A stretch of DNA of 22,000 nt from Pseudomonadota bacterium. GTDB lineage: Bacteria; Pseudomonadota; Alphaproteobacteria; Caulobacterales; Caulobacteraceae. Position 1 is the first letter of the stretch. Each line of letters starts with the position of its first letter. Both the position numbers and the translations under genes were made by a program. The DNA lies in assembly GCA_023409795.1 (NCBI GenBank), contig JAEYQX010000178.1, forward strand, positions 1 through 22,000, read 5' to 3'. A model generated the notes under the pieces. That model did not search any database and had not been told where the DNA came from. It worked only from the letters and a program-made list of their open reading frames with translations. Positions 1 through 7,024 of the stretch are shown here, piece after piece.

Positions 1-264
1 GTCCAGGAAGACGCAGTTGCCATTGACGAAGGCCCGGTGTCCCAGGTGAATATTGATCCCATAGTCGCAATAAAAGCCGGGCATGATGACGGCCGCGCCA
101 TCCACCGCATCCACCAGACGGTTGACCAGGGCCTGACGCCTCATCGTATCCGCTTCCTGGTTAATCTGCATGGTCAGGGCCAGGGCCTGCGCTCGACCGG
201 CCACCAGATCGGCATCAGCGGCGTGATAGGCCAGGCCAGCCAGCATCTTTTCGCGCTCGGTCAT
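1..264 (-). CDS. maa: Maltose/sugar O-acetyltransferase, N-terminal part (cut by window edge)
   Basis: The minus strand reads an ATG at 264 and stays open for 88 codons to base 1, so the C-terminal part lies outside the window. The start MTEREKMLAG, the later NQEADTMRRQ stretch and the FYCDYGINIHLG segment match the Maa/NodL/LacA family of acetyl-CoA-dependent sugar O-acetyltransferases. These are cytoplasmic trimers with an N-terminal helical mac domain followed by a left-handed beta-helix of hexapeptide repeats; only the first repeats are visible here. Its ATG overlaps the stop of the upstream FAD oxidoreductase in an ATGA, so translation is probably coupled and it is the last visible gene of the lipA operon. 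The acceptor sugar cannot be told from this fragment; Maa is the closest subfamily by the N-terminus. Confidence 0.83.
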   Translation of the reverse strand, partial: MTEREKMLAGLAYHAADADLVAGRAQALALTMQINQEADTMRRQALVNRLVDAVDGAAVIMPGFYCDYGINIHLGHRAFVNGNCVFLD

Positions 265-1388
265 GATTCGCTACCGCACAGGGTCTGCGCCACCGCTTCC
301 CCGATCGCCAGAGACGACGTCAGGCCCGGGCTTTCGATGCCGAACAGGAGCATCAGGCCATCCAGGCCATGCCGGGCGCGGTCATGCAGCTGGAAGTCCG
401 GCTGCGCCTCGCCCGGGCCGTGCAGCTTGGGCCGCAGGCCCGCATAGTCGGGCACCAGGGCCTCGGCGCGCACATTGGGCCAGAAGCGGCGGATATAGTC
501 GGCAAAGGCCGCAGCCTGGGCCGGATCGACCGAATAGTCCTCGGCCTCAACATAGGTCAGGTCGGGTCCAAAGACGGCCTGTCCGCCCAGGTCCTTGCGA
601 TAATGGGTGCCCAGGGCCCCGGGGATCGGCGGCGGATAGACAAGGCGGTCGAACGGGGCCTTGCCGGCCAGGCGGAAATAGATGCCCTTGCCCAAATGGC
701 GAGCCGGAATGTCGGACGCGGGATAGCCATCGATGCTTGCGGCCACCGCCTGGGCATCCAGGCCCGGCGCAGTGACCAGCAGGCGCGAGGTCAGGCGCAT
801 GGCCCCCTCCCCGCCGACGCGGACGTCAAAGCCTCCGCCCGACAGGGGCGTTGCGCTCTCGAACGGTGCCGAGGTCACGACATTGCCGCCCGCAGCCTCG
901 ATCTCGCCCTGCAGGGCCAGCATATAGCCGTGGCTGTCAAACACGCCGCTCTCGGGCGACAGGATGGCGGCGTGGGCGTTCAGCTCGGGCTCCAGCGCCC
1001 GCGCCTGGGCACCGGACAGGTGGCCAAGCCCCTCGACCTCGTTGATCAGGCCCTGCTGGTAGATGGCCTCGATCCGCTCAACTTCGGCCTCGTCGGTGGC
1101 CACGACCAGCTTGCCGCACTTCCAGTAGTCGACCTTGTGGCTTTGCAGGAAGTCGTAGAGCAGCCGCCGGCCCTGGACGCAGAAGCGGGCCTTCAGAGAA
1201 CCGGTGGGATAGTAGAGCCCGGCGTGGATGACCTCGGAATTGCGTGAGGACACCCCCTGCCCGATGGCCGCTTCCTTCTCCAGCACCAGAACGGTCAGCC
1301 CGCGCCGGGCCAGGGCCCGTCCGCAAGCCAGGCCCACGGCCCCCGCGCCCACGACCGTTGCATCAAAGTCGAAAGGCGCTCCCGTCAT
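261..1388 (-). CDS. lhgO: FAD-dependent L-2-hydroxyglutarate oxidase/dehydrogenase-like protein
   Basis: This 375-residue protein has an N-terminal Rossmann FAD motif (GAGAVG at residues 14-19), an acidic residue ending beta-2 (LEKE near 37) and the RNSEVIHAGLYY block near 49-60, typical of the L2HGDH/LhgO branch of the DAO family. A C-terminal GLRPKL and GIESPGLTSS region closes the FAD site. The family oxidises L-2-hydroxyglutarate to 2-oxoglutarate and passes electrons to the quinone pool at the inner membrane; it is a metabolite-repair enzyme. It is shorter than E. coli LhgO (about 420 residues), so another 2-hydroxyacid or amine substrate is possible. It starts 3 bp after the stop of the Coq10-like gene and overlaps the acetyltransferase start by 4 bp. 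Confidence 0.8.
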   Translation of the reverse strand: MTGAPFDFDATVVGAGAVGLACGRALARRGLTVLVLEKEAAIGQGVSSRNSEVIHAGLYYPTGSLKARFCVQGRRLLYDFLQSHKVDYWKCGKLVVATDEAEVERIEAIYQQGLINEVEGLGHLSGAQARALEPELNAHAAILSPESGVFDSHGYMLALQGEIEAAGGNVVTSAPFESATPLSGGGFDVRVGGEGAMRLTSRLLVTAPGLDAQAVAASIDGYPASDIPARHLGKGIYFRLAGKAPFDRLVYPPPIPGALGTHYRKDLGGQAVFGPDLTYVEAEDYSVDPAQAAAFADYIRRFWPNVRAEALVPDYAGLRPKLHGPGEAQPDFQLHDRARHGLDGLMLLFGIESPGLTSSLAIGEAVAQTLCGSES

Positions 1389-1391
1389 CGT

Positions 1392-1844
1392 CTAGCCCTT
1401 GCCGTAAAGGGTCTTGGCTCGGGCCTCGAAGCACTGGATCAGCCTCTCGACCGCCCGGTCGAAGTTGGCATGAAGCATCATGTCCAGAACCCGGGACTTG
1501 AAGGCGAAGTCGATCATGAACTCCAGCCTTGTCCCCTGGGGATGCGGATGGAACTCCCAGCGATTGCGCAGGTGTCTGAAGGGGCCGCGGATCAGCCCGA
1601 CCTCGACCCTGGGCGCCGCCGTGTCATGCCGCACCCAGGTCGAGAACCGCTCGCTCAGGAAGGCAAAGCCGACCCCCGCCTCGGCATCCAGGACATGGAT
1701 GCCCGGAGCCTCATCGCGCCGGTTCCAGACGCGCATCGACGTCAGCCACGGCACGAACTCCGGATAGGCCTCCACATCGGCGACCATCCGGGCCAGATCC
1801 TGGGGCGCATAGGGCAGGATGCGCGTAAGTCGGTGAATAGCCAT
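1392..1844 (-). CDS. Coq10/RatA-type START-domain ubiquinone-binding protein
   Basis: The 150-residue protein is a single polyketide-cyclase/START domain. The N-terminal VADVEAYPEFVPWL segment and the central LIRGPFRHLRNRW and C-terminal FKSRVLDMMLHANFD segments are characteristic of the Coq10/RatA family. In mitochondria and alphaproteobacteria, members bind ubiquinone or its precursors and support respiratory electron transfer. E. coli RatA is a relative named as a ribosome-association toxin, but alphaproteobacterial members are generally taken to be Coq10-like. It lies 7 bp after lipA and 3 bp before the FAD oxidoreductase, an operon position consistent with a respiratory role. The Coq10 function is family knowledge; the ligand is inferred. 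Confidence 0.85.
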   Translation of the reverse strand: MAIHRLTRILPYAPQDLARMVADVEAYPEFVPWLTSMRVWNRRDEAPGIHVLDAEAGVGFAFLSERFSTWVRHDTAAPRVEVGLIRGPFRHLRNRWEFHPHPQGTRLEFMIDFAFKSRVLDMMLHANFDRAVERLIQCFEARAKTLYGKG

Positions 1845-1851
1845 ACAGGAC

Positions 1852-2814
1852 TTAACGGCGCAGTTGGGCTTCGCGTGCCGCCTTCAGACGGGCGAAGTCG
1901 TCACCGGCGTGGTGCGACGAACGGGTCAGCGGCGAGGACGACACCATCAAAAAGCCCTTGGCGCGGGCAATCGCCTCATAGGCCTTGAACTCTTCGGGCG
2001 TGACGAAGCGGTCGATGGCGGCGTGCTTGCGGGTCGGCTGCAGGTACTGGCCGATGGTGATGAAATCGACACCCGCCGAGCGCATGTCGTCCATCACCTG
2101 CATCACCTCTTCCTTGGTCTCGCCAAGGCCGACCATGATGCCGGACTTGGTGAACTGGTTCGGGTCGCGCTCCTTGACCATCTGCAACAGGCGCAGGGAG
2201 TGGAAGTAGCGGGCACCCGGACGAATCTTCAGATACAGGCGCGGAACGGTTTCGAGGTTGTGGTTGAAGACGTCCGGTCGGGCGTCGATCATCACCTCGG
2301 CCGCGCCATCCTTGCGCAGGAAGTCGGGCGTCAGGATCTCGATCGTGGTGTTCGGGGCCTGAAGGCGAATCTGGCGCACCACCTCGGCGAAGTGGGCCGC
2401 GCCGCCATCGGCCACATCGTCACGGTCCACCGAGGTGATGACGACGTGGTTCAGGCCCATCTGCTGAACGGCTAGCCCCACCTTGCCCGGTTCTTCCGGG
2501 TCCAGCGGCTGTGGCAGGCCCGTCTTGACGTTGCAGAAGGCACAGGCGCGCGTGCAGGTGTCGCCCATGATCATCAAGGTGGCGTGCTTCTGGCTCCAGC
2601 ACTCGCCGATGTTCGGGCAGGCCGCTTCCTCGCAGACCGTGACCAGTCCCTTGGACCGGACGATGTCCTTGGTCGCATTATACTGGCCCGAACCGGGGGC
2701 CTTGACCCGCAGCCACTCAGGTTTTTTCAGAACCACGGAGTCGGGGCGGTTCTGTTTTTCCGGGTGACGCAGCTCGGAAGGCGTCTTCGTCAGGGTGTTG
2801 ATCAGCGTGACCAT
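1852..2814 (-). CDS. lipA: Lipoyl synthase (radical SAM)
   Basis: LipA inserts two sulfurs into octanoyl groups on E2 and GcvH proteins to make lipoyl cofactors. The auxiliary cluster motif has cysteines at 61, 66 and 72, and the radical-SAM CX3CX2C motif has cysteines at 87, 91 and 94. A C-terminal RSSHHAG block carries the conserved serine that ligates the auxiliary cluster. The protein is 320 residues, normal for the family. I chose the ATG at 2814 (MVTLINTL) over an upstream in-frame start at 2880 because alphaproteobacterial LipA begins this way; an AGGAG lies at 2829-2833, 14 nt upstream, a somewhat long spacing. It heads the operon lipA, coq10-like, lhgO-like, maa and is divergent from the acyl-ACP synthetase gene. 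Confidence 0.97.
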   Translation of the reverse strand: MVTLINTLTKTPSELRHPEKQNRPDSVVLKKPEWLRVKAPGSGQYNATKDIVRSKGLVTVCEEAACPNIGECWSQKHATLMIMGDTCTRACAFCNVKTGLPQPLDPEEPGKVGLAVQQMGLNHVVITSVDRDDVADGGAAHFAEVVRQIRLQAPNTTIEILTPDFLRKDGAAEVMIDARPDVFNHNLETVPRLYLKIRPGARYFHSLRLLQMVKERDPNQFTKSGIMVGLGETKEEVMQVMDDMRSAGVDFITIGQYLQPTRKHAAIDRFVTPEEFKAYEAIARAKGFLMVSSSPLTRSSHHAGDDFARLKAAREAQLRR

Positions 2815-3005
2815 AACGGGCGGTCTGGCTCCTGTGCAGAAGGGGCTATGTCGTCTTTCCGGCCCCCAATGGCAACCCACAGTGCGTTTCTGACGCAGCG
2901 GAATGCTTCACGCGACGTTACGCATCTTTTCAAGCTGACTTTACGTCATTAGTTTCGCCGCCTTTGTCACCCAGAGGGCGTTCGGTCCCTCGAAGGAGAA
3001 TCCGC
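2815..3005. promoter_or_regulatory. Divergent intergenic region lipA / acyl-ACP synthetase
   Basis: This 191-bp gap, the longest in the window, must hold promoters for both divergent transcripts. Two short inverted repeats are visible: TGCGT-ttctg-ACGCA at 2883-2897 and TGAC-tttac-GTCA at 2936-2948. I could not place convincing -35/-10 pairs; TTGAAA on the minus strand at 2933-2928 has no good -10 partner. Regulation is therefore unassigned. Confidence 0.45.
2993..3000 (+). promoter_or_regulatory. Shine-Dalgarno that fixes the TTG start of the acyl-ACP synthetase
   Basis: AAGGAGAA lies here, and its GGAG core (2995-2998) is 7 nt before the TTG at 3006. This favours the TTG at 3006 over another in-frame TTG at 2964, which would add 14 arginine-rich residues and has no such site before it. 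Confidence 0.7.
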
Positions 3006-4562
3006 TTGCGGGCTGCCCTGGATCCCACGGTCTATGAAGACTCCCTGTTCGACGCCCTGATCGAGGCGCGCGCCCGCTATGGCGACAAGGAGATCTTGGA
3101 AGACCAGGACCGCCATCCCCTCACCTATACCGGCCTGATCCGCGCTGCCTTCGTGCTGGGGCGCAAGATCGCCGGGATGACGCAGGAAGGCGAGCGCGTC
3201 GGCGTGCTGCTGCCGTCCAGTGCCGGCGTGGTGGTGACCTTCTTTGCCCTGCACGCCTTTGGGCGCGTGCCGGTGATGCTGAACTTCACGGCGGGCGAGG
3301 CCAACCTGAAGGCGGCCCTGCAGACCGCTGGCGTCACCAAGATCCTGTCGGCCAAGCGGTTCATCAACCAGGCCAAGCTGGACGACCTGGTCGAGGCCCT
3401 GGGCCAGGTTGCACAGGTGATCTGGCTGGATGACGTGCGCGAGACCATCGGCCTGAAGGACAAGCTGTATGGCCTGACCGCTGGCCTGGCTCCCAAGCGT
3501 TTCCGCGTGAAGACCGACCCGAACTCGGCAGGCGTGGTCCTGTTCACCTCGGGCAGCTTCGGCGCGCCGAAGGGCGTGGTGCTGAGCCAGAAGAACCTGG
3601 TGGCCAATGCCCGCCAGGTGGCCGCCCACATCGACCTGAAGCCGGAATGGGTGATGTTCAATCCCCTGCCCACCTTCCACAGCTTCGGCCTGACCGGCGG
3701 GGTCCTGCTGCCCGTGCTGCAGGGGCTCAAGGCCTTCCAGTATCCGTCGCCGCTGCACGCCAAGCAGATCACCGACCTGCTACCCCAGGTGAAGGCCTCG
3801 ATCCTGTTCGCCACGGACACCTTCCTGAACCAGTATGCCCGCGTGGCCGAGCCCGGTGACTTTGCCACCCTGGAATTCGCGGTGGCCGGCGCTGAAAAGG
3901 TCCGCGAGGAAACCCGCCAGATGTTCAATGCCAAGTTCGGCGGCGTGGAACTTCTGGAAGGCTATGGCGCGACCGAGGCTGCCCCGGTCGTGGCCGTCAA
4001 CCACCCGGATCGCAACCGCCCGGGCACGGTCGGCCAGATCATGCCGGGCATGGAATATCGGGTCGAGCCGGTCGACGGCATCGACGTCGGCGGCGGCCTG
4101 TTCCTGCGCGGCCCCAATGTCATGGACGGCTATATCTCGGCCGACGATCCGATGAAGGTCGAGCCGCTGGCCGATGGCTGGCACGACACGGGCGACATCG
4201 TCGACATCGACCCCGAGGGCTACATCACCATCCTGGGCCGGGCCAAGCGCTTCGCCAAGATCGGCGGCGAGATGGTTTCCCTGACTGCGGTCGAGGGCAT
4301 GGCCAATGCCGTCTGGCCCGATGCCTCCAACGCCGTGGTATCCGTGCCGGACAACAAGAAGGGCGAGCGCCTGGTCCTGATCAGCACCCAGGATGACGCG
4401 GCCCCTGCCCGCCTGTCCGAATGGGCACGCGAGAATGGTGCGCCTGAATTGGCTGTGCCCAAGAAGATCATCAAGGTGGACGCCGTCCCCGTCCTGGGCA
4501 CCGGCAAGGTCGACTATCCGGCCATCCAGAAGCTGGTCGAGGACGCCCTGGCGGCCTCCTGA
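3006..4562 (+). CDS. AMP-binding acyl-ACP/acyl-CoA synthetase, Aas C-terminal-domain type
   Basis: The 518-residue protein is a complete ANL-superfamily adenylating enzyme: P-loop TSGSFGAPKG at 181-190, an A5-type GYGATEAAP, a WHDTGD followed by GRAKRFAKIGGEMVSL, and the C-terminal catalytic lysine near 501 in LGTGKVDY. The blocks MLNFTAGEANLKAAL, PLFHSFGLT-like PTFHSFGLTGG and PSPLH closely resemble the synthetase half of Aas, which activates fatty acids for transfer to ACP and reacylation of lysophospholipid. The N-terminal PlsC acyltransferase half of the 719-residue E. coli Aas is absent, so it may only activate fatty acids (ACP or CoA acceptor unknown). It is transcribed alone, divergently from lipA, and starts at a TTG with a good ribosome binding site. 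Confidence 0.85.
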   Translation: MRAALDPTVYEDSLFDALIEARARYGDKEILEDQDRHPLTYTGLIRAAFVLGRKIAGMTQEGERVGVLLPSSAGVVVTFFALHAFGRVPVMLNFTAGEANLKAALQTAGVTKILSAKRFINQAKLDDLVEALGQVAQVIWLDDVRETIGLKDKLYGLTAGLAPKRFRVKTDPNSAGVVLFTSGSFGAPKGVVLSQKNLVANARQVAAHIDLKPEWVMFNPLPTFHSFGLTGGVLLPVLQGLKAFQYPSPLHAKQITDLLPQVKASILFATDTFLNQYARVAEPGDFATLEFAVAGAEKVREETRQMFNAKFGGVELLEGYGATEAAPVVAVNHPDRNRPGTVGQIMPGMEYRVEPVDGIDVGGGLFLRGPNVMDGYISADDPMKVEPLADGWHDTGDIVDIDPEGYITILGRAKRFAKIGGEMVSLTAVEGMANAVWPDASNAVVSVPDNKKGERLVLISTQDDAAPARLSEWARENGAPELAVPKKIIKVDAVPVLGTGKVDYPAIQKLVEDALAAS

Positions 4563-4617
4563 TCAAGACGCTTGCAGGCCGATGAACTTGGCCTAACCTC
4601 GCTTTGTTGTGCCTGCT

Positions 4618-4636
4618 CCGCCCGATCGCCGGGCGG
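4618..4636. repeat. GC-rich hairpin between acyl-ACP synthetase and doxX
   Basis: CCGCCC and GGGCGG are separated by 7 nt and could form a 6-bp stem in the 100-bp gap between the two plus-strand genes. There is no T-tract after it, so it is not a standard intrinsic terminator; it could attenuate or stabilise the RNA leader of doxX. Confidence 0.35.
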
Positions 4637-4663
4637 GGTTCGGCCTCATGGAAAGAGGTTCAT

Positions 4664-5071
4664 ATGGCAAGGTCTGATTCCGTCTCTGCATGGGCTCCTC
4701 ACATGCTCAGCGTGCTGCGCGTCACCAGCGGCGTGCTGCTGCTTCAGCATGGAGCGCAGAAAATCCTGGGCTTTCCGCCTGGTGGCCGCACCGACGGGAT
4801 CGACCTGTCGACGCTGGCGGGCTGGTCCGGGCCGATCGAGCTGGTCGGCGGCATCCTGATCATCATCGGCCTGTTCACCCGCGGGACGGCCTTCATCCTG
4901 TCCGGCTTCACCGCCGTGGCCTACTGGATGGTCCACGCGCCACAGAGCCCCTATCCGATCAACAACGGGGGTGAGCTGGCGGCGCTCTACTGCTTCGTCT
5001 TCCTGTATATCTTCTTCGCGGGCCCGGGTGCGTGGGCCCTCGACAACCTGCGCGGCCGTCGCCGTCGCTAG
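4664..5071 (+). CDS. DoxX-family inner-membrane protein
   Basis: This small protein of 135 residues has about four hydrophobic segments (roughly 14-32, 56-72, 74-92 and 104-120) and the DoxX signatures LRVTSGVLLLQHGAQKI near 18-34 and GPIELVGGILIIIGLFTR near 56-73. DoxX/DoxD-type proteins are inner-membrane, quinone- or redox-linked, and their precise role is poorly defined. I chose the ATG at 4664 because AGAGG at 4654-4658 sits 5 nt before it and the membrane domain begins shortly after; upstream in-frame codons from 4604 look non-coding. It converges on ygiD-wrbA, and such proteins are often found near genes for quinone and catechol chemistry, so a shared role is a reasonable inference. 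Confidence 0.87.
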   Translation: MARSDSVSAWAPHMLSVLRVTSGVLLLQHGAQKILGFPPGGRTDGIDLSTLAGWSGPIELVGGILIIIGLFTRGTAFILSGFTAVAYWMVHAPQSPYPINNGGELAALYCFVFLYIFFAGPGAWALDNLRGRRRR

Positions 5072-5084
5072 GGCATGAGCGGCT

Positions 5085-5110
5085 GGGCCCGGATCAACCG
5101 ATCCGGGCTC
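5085..5110. terminator. Strong hairpin at the doxX/ygiD convergent junction
   Basis: GCCCGGATC (5087-5095) and GATCCGGGC (5100-5108) form a perfect 9-bp stem with a 4-nt loop; a wobble and one more pair extend it to 5085-5110. It spans the ygiD stop codon and its last codons. No T-tract follows on either strand, so if it terminates transcription both ways it does so without a classical U-run. Confidence 0.5.
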
Positions 5111-5849
5111 CCGTCATCGAGATCGAACCGCCCTCGATCACATCATTGAAAAAGCTGACCGTCTCGCCCGGCTGCTGCTGGGCCGCAACATAAAGCAGGG
5201 GCAGGAAGTGCTCGTCCGTCGGGACGCTGAGCTGGGCCTGTTCGGCCAGGCCGACCCAGTCGATCAGGGCTGCGTGATCCCCGGCCACCAGGGCCTGCTT
5301 GACCGCATCATTGAAGCTGACGGCCCAGTCATAGGGCGTGCCGCCATCGCGTTTCCAAGTGCGCAGGTTGTGCACGAAGTCGCCTGAGCCGGCGATGATA
5401 TAGCCTTCATCGCGCAGGGGCTGCAGCTTGCGCGCCAGTTCGTAGTGGCCTCTGGCGTCCAGACTGCGATCCAGGGACAGTTGCACGACAGGAACATCGG
5501 CCTGGGGCCAGACATGGGCCAGGACCGACCAGGTGCCGTGGTCCAGGCCCCACTGGTCGGTCTGGACGGCCCCGGTCAGCTCAGACACCCGGGCCGCCAG
5601 TGCTGGCGAGCCGGGTGCAGGATACTGCATGGCATGAAGTTCAGCCGGGAAGCCCCCGAAATCATGGATGGTTTCGGGGCGCTCCATGGCCGTAACGCCC
5701 AGCCCGCGCGTCTCCCAGTGGGCCGAGACCATGACGACGCCACGGGGCTTGCCCAGCTGTTCGCCGAGCGCACGCCAGCCATCGGCATAGACCCCGCCCA
5801 GGGCGTTCATGGGCGAGCCATGGCCAAAGAAGATCGCGGGCTGTCGCAT
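5094..5849 (-). CDS. ygiD: LigB-superfamily extradiol dioxygenase (YgiD/DODA type)
   Basis: The 251-residue protein belongs to the class III extradiol dioxygenases related to plant DOPA 4,5-dioxygenase and E. coli YgiD. Likely metal-binding histidines are His10 in FFGHGSPM, His44 in SAHWE and His214 in DEHFLPLLY; the DHGTWSVL block at 103-110 and GSGDFVHN near 154-161 are also diagnostic. The family cleaves catechol rings next to the diol using Zn or Fe; the natural bacterial substrate is usually unknown. It starts 3 bp after the wrbA stop, so the two form an operon that plausibly handles quinone/catechol redox pairs: WrbA reduces quinones to diols and this enzyme could open them. That coupling is inference. 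Its 3' end lies within the hairpin at 5085-5110. Confidence 0.9.
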   Translation of the reverse strand: MRQPAIFFGHGSPMNALGGVYADGWRALGEQLGKPRGVVMVSAHWETRGLGVTAMERPETIHDFGGFPAELHAMQYPAPGSPALAARVSELTGAVQTDQWGLDHGTWSVLAHVWPQADVPVVQLSLDRSLDARGHYELARKLQPLRDEGYIIAGSGDFVHNLRTWKRDGGTPYDWAVSFNDAVKQALVAGDHAALIDWVGLAEQAQLSVPTDEHFLPLLYVAAQQQPGETVSFFNDVIEGGSISMTGARIG

Positions 5850-5852
5850 GGG

Positions 5853-6455
5853 TTATCCGTGCAGCTTCTGGGCCGTGCGGGCAATAAACTCGCCCTGGAA
5901 GCGCGCGCCGTCCAGTTCAATCTGGCTGGGCATACGCGAGCCATCGCCCTTGGTCAGGGTGGTCGCGCCATAAGGCGAGCCGCCGACGATCTCGTCCATG
6001 TTCATCTGGCCAGCGAAGGCATAGGGCAGGCCCGCGACCAGCATGCCGTGGTGCAGGAAGAAGTTGTGCAGGCCGCCGAAGGTGGTTTCCTGGCCGCCGT
6101 GCTGGGTTGCCGAGGCGGTAAAGGCACCGCCGACCTTGCCGACCAGCTTGCCCTGGGCCCACAGGCCGCCGGTCTGGTCCAGGAAGGCGCGCATCTGCGA
6201 GGCGGCCGTGCCAAAGCGGGTGCCGGCCCCGATGATGATGGCGTCATAGTTGACCAGTTCATCGACGGTTGCGATGGGGGCTTCCTGCTCCAGCTTGTAG
6301 CCAGCCGACCTGGCGCCCTCGGCCGGAACGGTTTCAGGCACGCGCCTGACGTCCACTTCAGCGCCCTCGACACGGCGGGCACCCTCGGCGACGGCATGGG
6401 CCATCTGTTCGATGTGGCCATAGGTCGAGTGATAGAGGACGAGAATCTTGGACAT
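5853..6455 (-). CDS. wrbA: NAD(P)H:quinone oxidoreductase type IV, flavodoxin fold
   Basis: WrbA is a cytoplasmic FMN enzyme that reduces quinones by two electrons, avoiding semiquinone radicals. The 200-residue product starts MSKILVLYHSTYGHIEQMA with the FMN phosphate loop at 9-17, and has GAGTRFGTAASQMRAFLDQTGG and an ATQHGGQETT block, all typical of WrbA. I place the start at 6455, not at the in-frame ATG at 6482, because the family starts here and a GGAG at 6462-6465 precedes it by 6 nt. It is the first gene of a wrbA-ygiD pair, and a palindrome lies about 33 bp upstream at 6488-6504, suggesting control by a repressor whose gene is not in the window. Confidence 0.95.
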   Translation of the reverse strand: MSKILVLYHSTYGHIEQMAHAVAEGARRVEGAEVDVRRVPETVPAEGARSAGYKLEQEAPIATVDELVNYDAIIIGAGTRFGTAASQMRAFLDQTGGLWAQGKLVGKVGGAFTASATQHGGQETTFGGLHNFFLHHGMLVAGLPYAFAGQMNMDEIVGGSPYGATTLTKGDGSRMPSQIELDGARFQGEFIARTAQKLHG

Positions 6456-6487
6456 CGAAAGCTCCACAGAAAGCAACAGCACAATAG

Positions 6488-6504
6488 GTAACTGTATCAG
6501 TTTC
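6488..6504. promoter_or_regulatory. Candidate operator palindrome upstream of wrbA
   Basis: GTAACTG-TAT-CAGTTTC pairs at 7 of 8 positions; the core AACTG-TAT-CAGTT (6490-6502) is perfect. It sits in the 89-bp gap between the HELVH gene and wrbA, 33 bp before the wrbA start, where a repressor would act. The surrounding DNA is AT-richer than the rest. Quinone-sensing HxlR/DUF24-family repressors commonly control such genes, but the regulator here is not known. Confidence 0.5.
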
Positions 6505-6544
6505 TAATCTAGCGACGCCGAACCGGGACGCAAGGGGGCCAGGG

Positions 6545-7024
6545 CTAAATTTCCATGCGGCGGTGCAGAGGGCAGACCCGGTCATAGAAGGCCTGGTCAG
6601 CGGGCACACGGCCACCGCGAGACAGGCGGAAGCGATGCTCGACGATCATGGCCTGCTGCTCGATGTTGAGGCGCGTCCAGTCGCAGCCATGGTCCAGCGG
6701 ATAGGCATAGGCGGCCAGGCCGTCTCCGGCCCGGATTTTGCCAAGGATCAGGTTCAGCCCCTGCTGGGCCTGCCAGACATGGACCAGCTCGTGGACAAGC
6801 ACGGCCTGGGTCCCCAGCGGGCCGGCAGACAGGTCCGGCAACAGGCTGCGGCCAGGCCAGACGATCCAGTCACGCCCGAACCAGCGCCCCGGCACAAAGG
6901 CCCGCGTGAAGGGCCACGGGGCCGCCAGGAACCGGATCCGGTCCAGCCTCAGGTCGTCGCCAAAGACCTCATGCGCCAGGACGGCTTCACCGGCCGCCAG
7001 AGGCCGTATTCGGGGCTGTTGCAT
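6545..7024 (-). CDS. Small HELVH zincin-like protein (Vgr-related/DUF4157-like)
   Basis: The 159-residue protein has a zinc-metallopeptidase HExxH motif, HELVH at 78-82, inside VLVHELVHVWQAQQG, and a downstream NIEQQAMIVEHRF helix at 120-132 whose glutamate could be the third ligand. This arrangement resembles proteins annotated in Caulobacter as Vgr-related and the DUF4157/eCIS-core zincin fold. I see no signal peptide or membrane segment. I chose the ATG at 7024 because conserved-looking sequence begins there; a longer in-frame start at 7087 would lie wholly inside vanY. Its first 38 bases overlap the 3' end of the VanY gene, indicating co-transcription and possible coupling. Proteolytic activity and substrate are unknown. 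Confidence 0.7.
   Translation of the reverse strand: MQQPRIRPLAAGEAVLAHEVFGDDLRLDRIRFLAAPWPFTRAFVPGRWFGRDWIVWPGRSLLPDLSAGPLGTQAVLVHELVHVWQAQQGLNLILGKIRAGDGLAAYAYPLDHGCDWTRLNIEQQAMIVEHRFRLSRGGRVPADQAFYDRVCPLHRRMEI

Noticed and set aside
2815..2880. Upstream 22-codon extension of lipA starting at 2880
   Set aside because: The extra residues do not look like LipA, whereas the start at 2814 matches the N-terminus usual in related bacteria.
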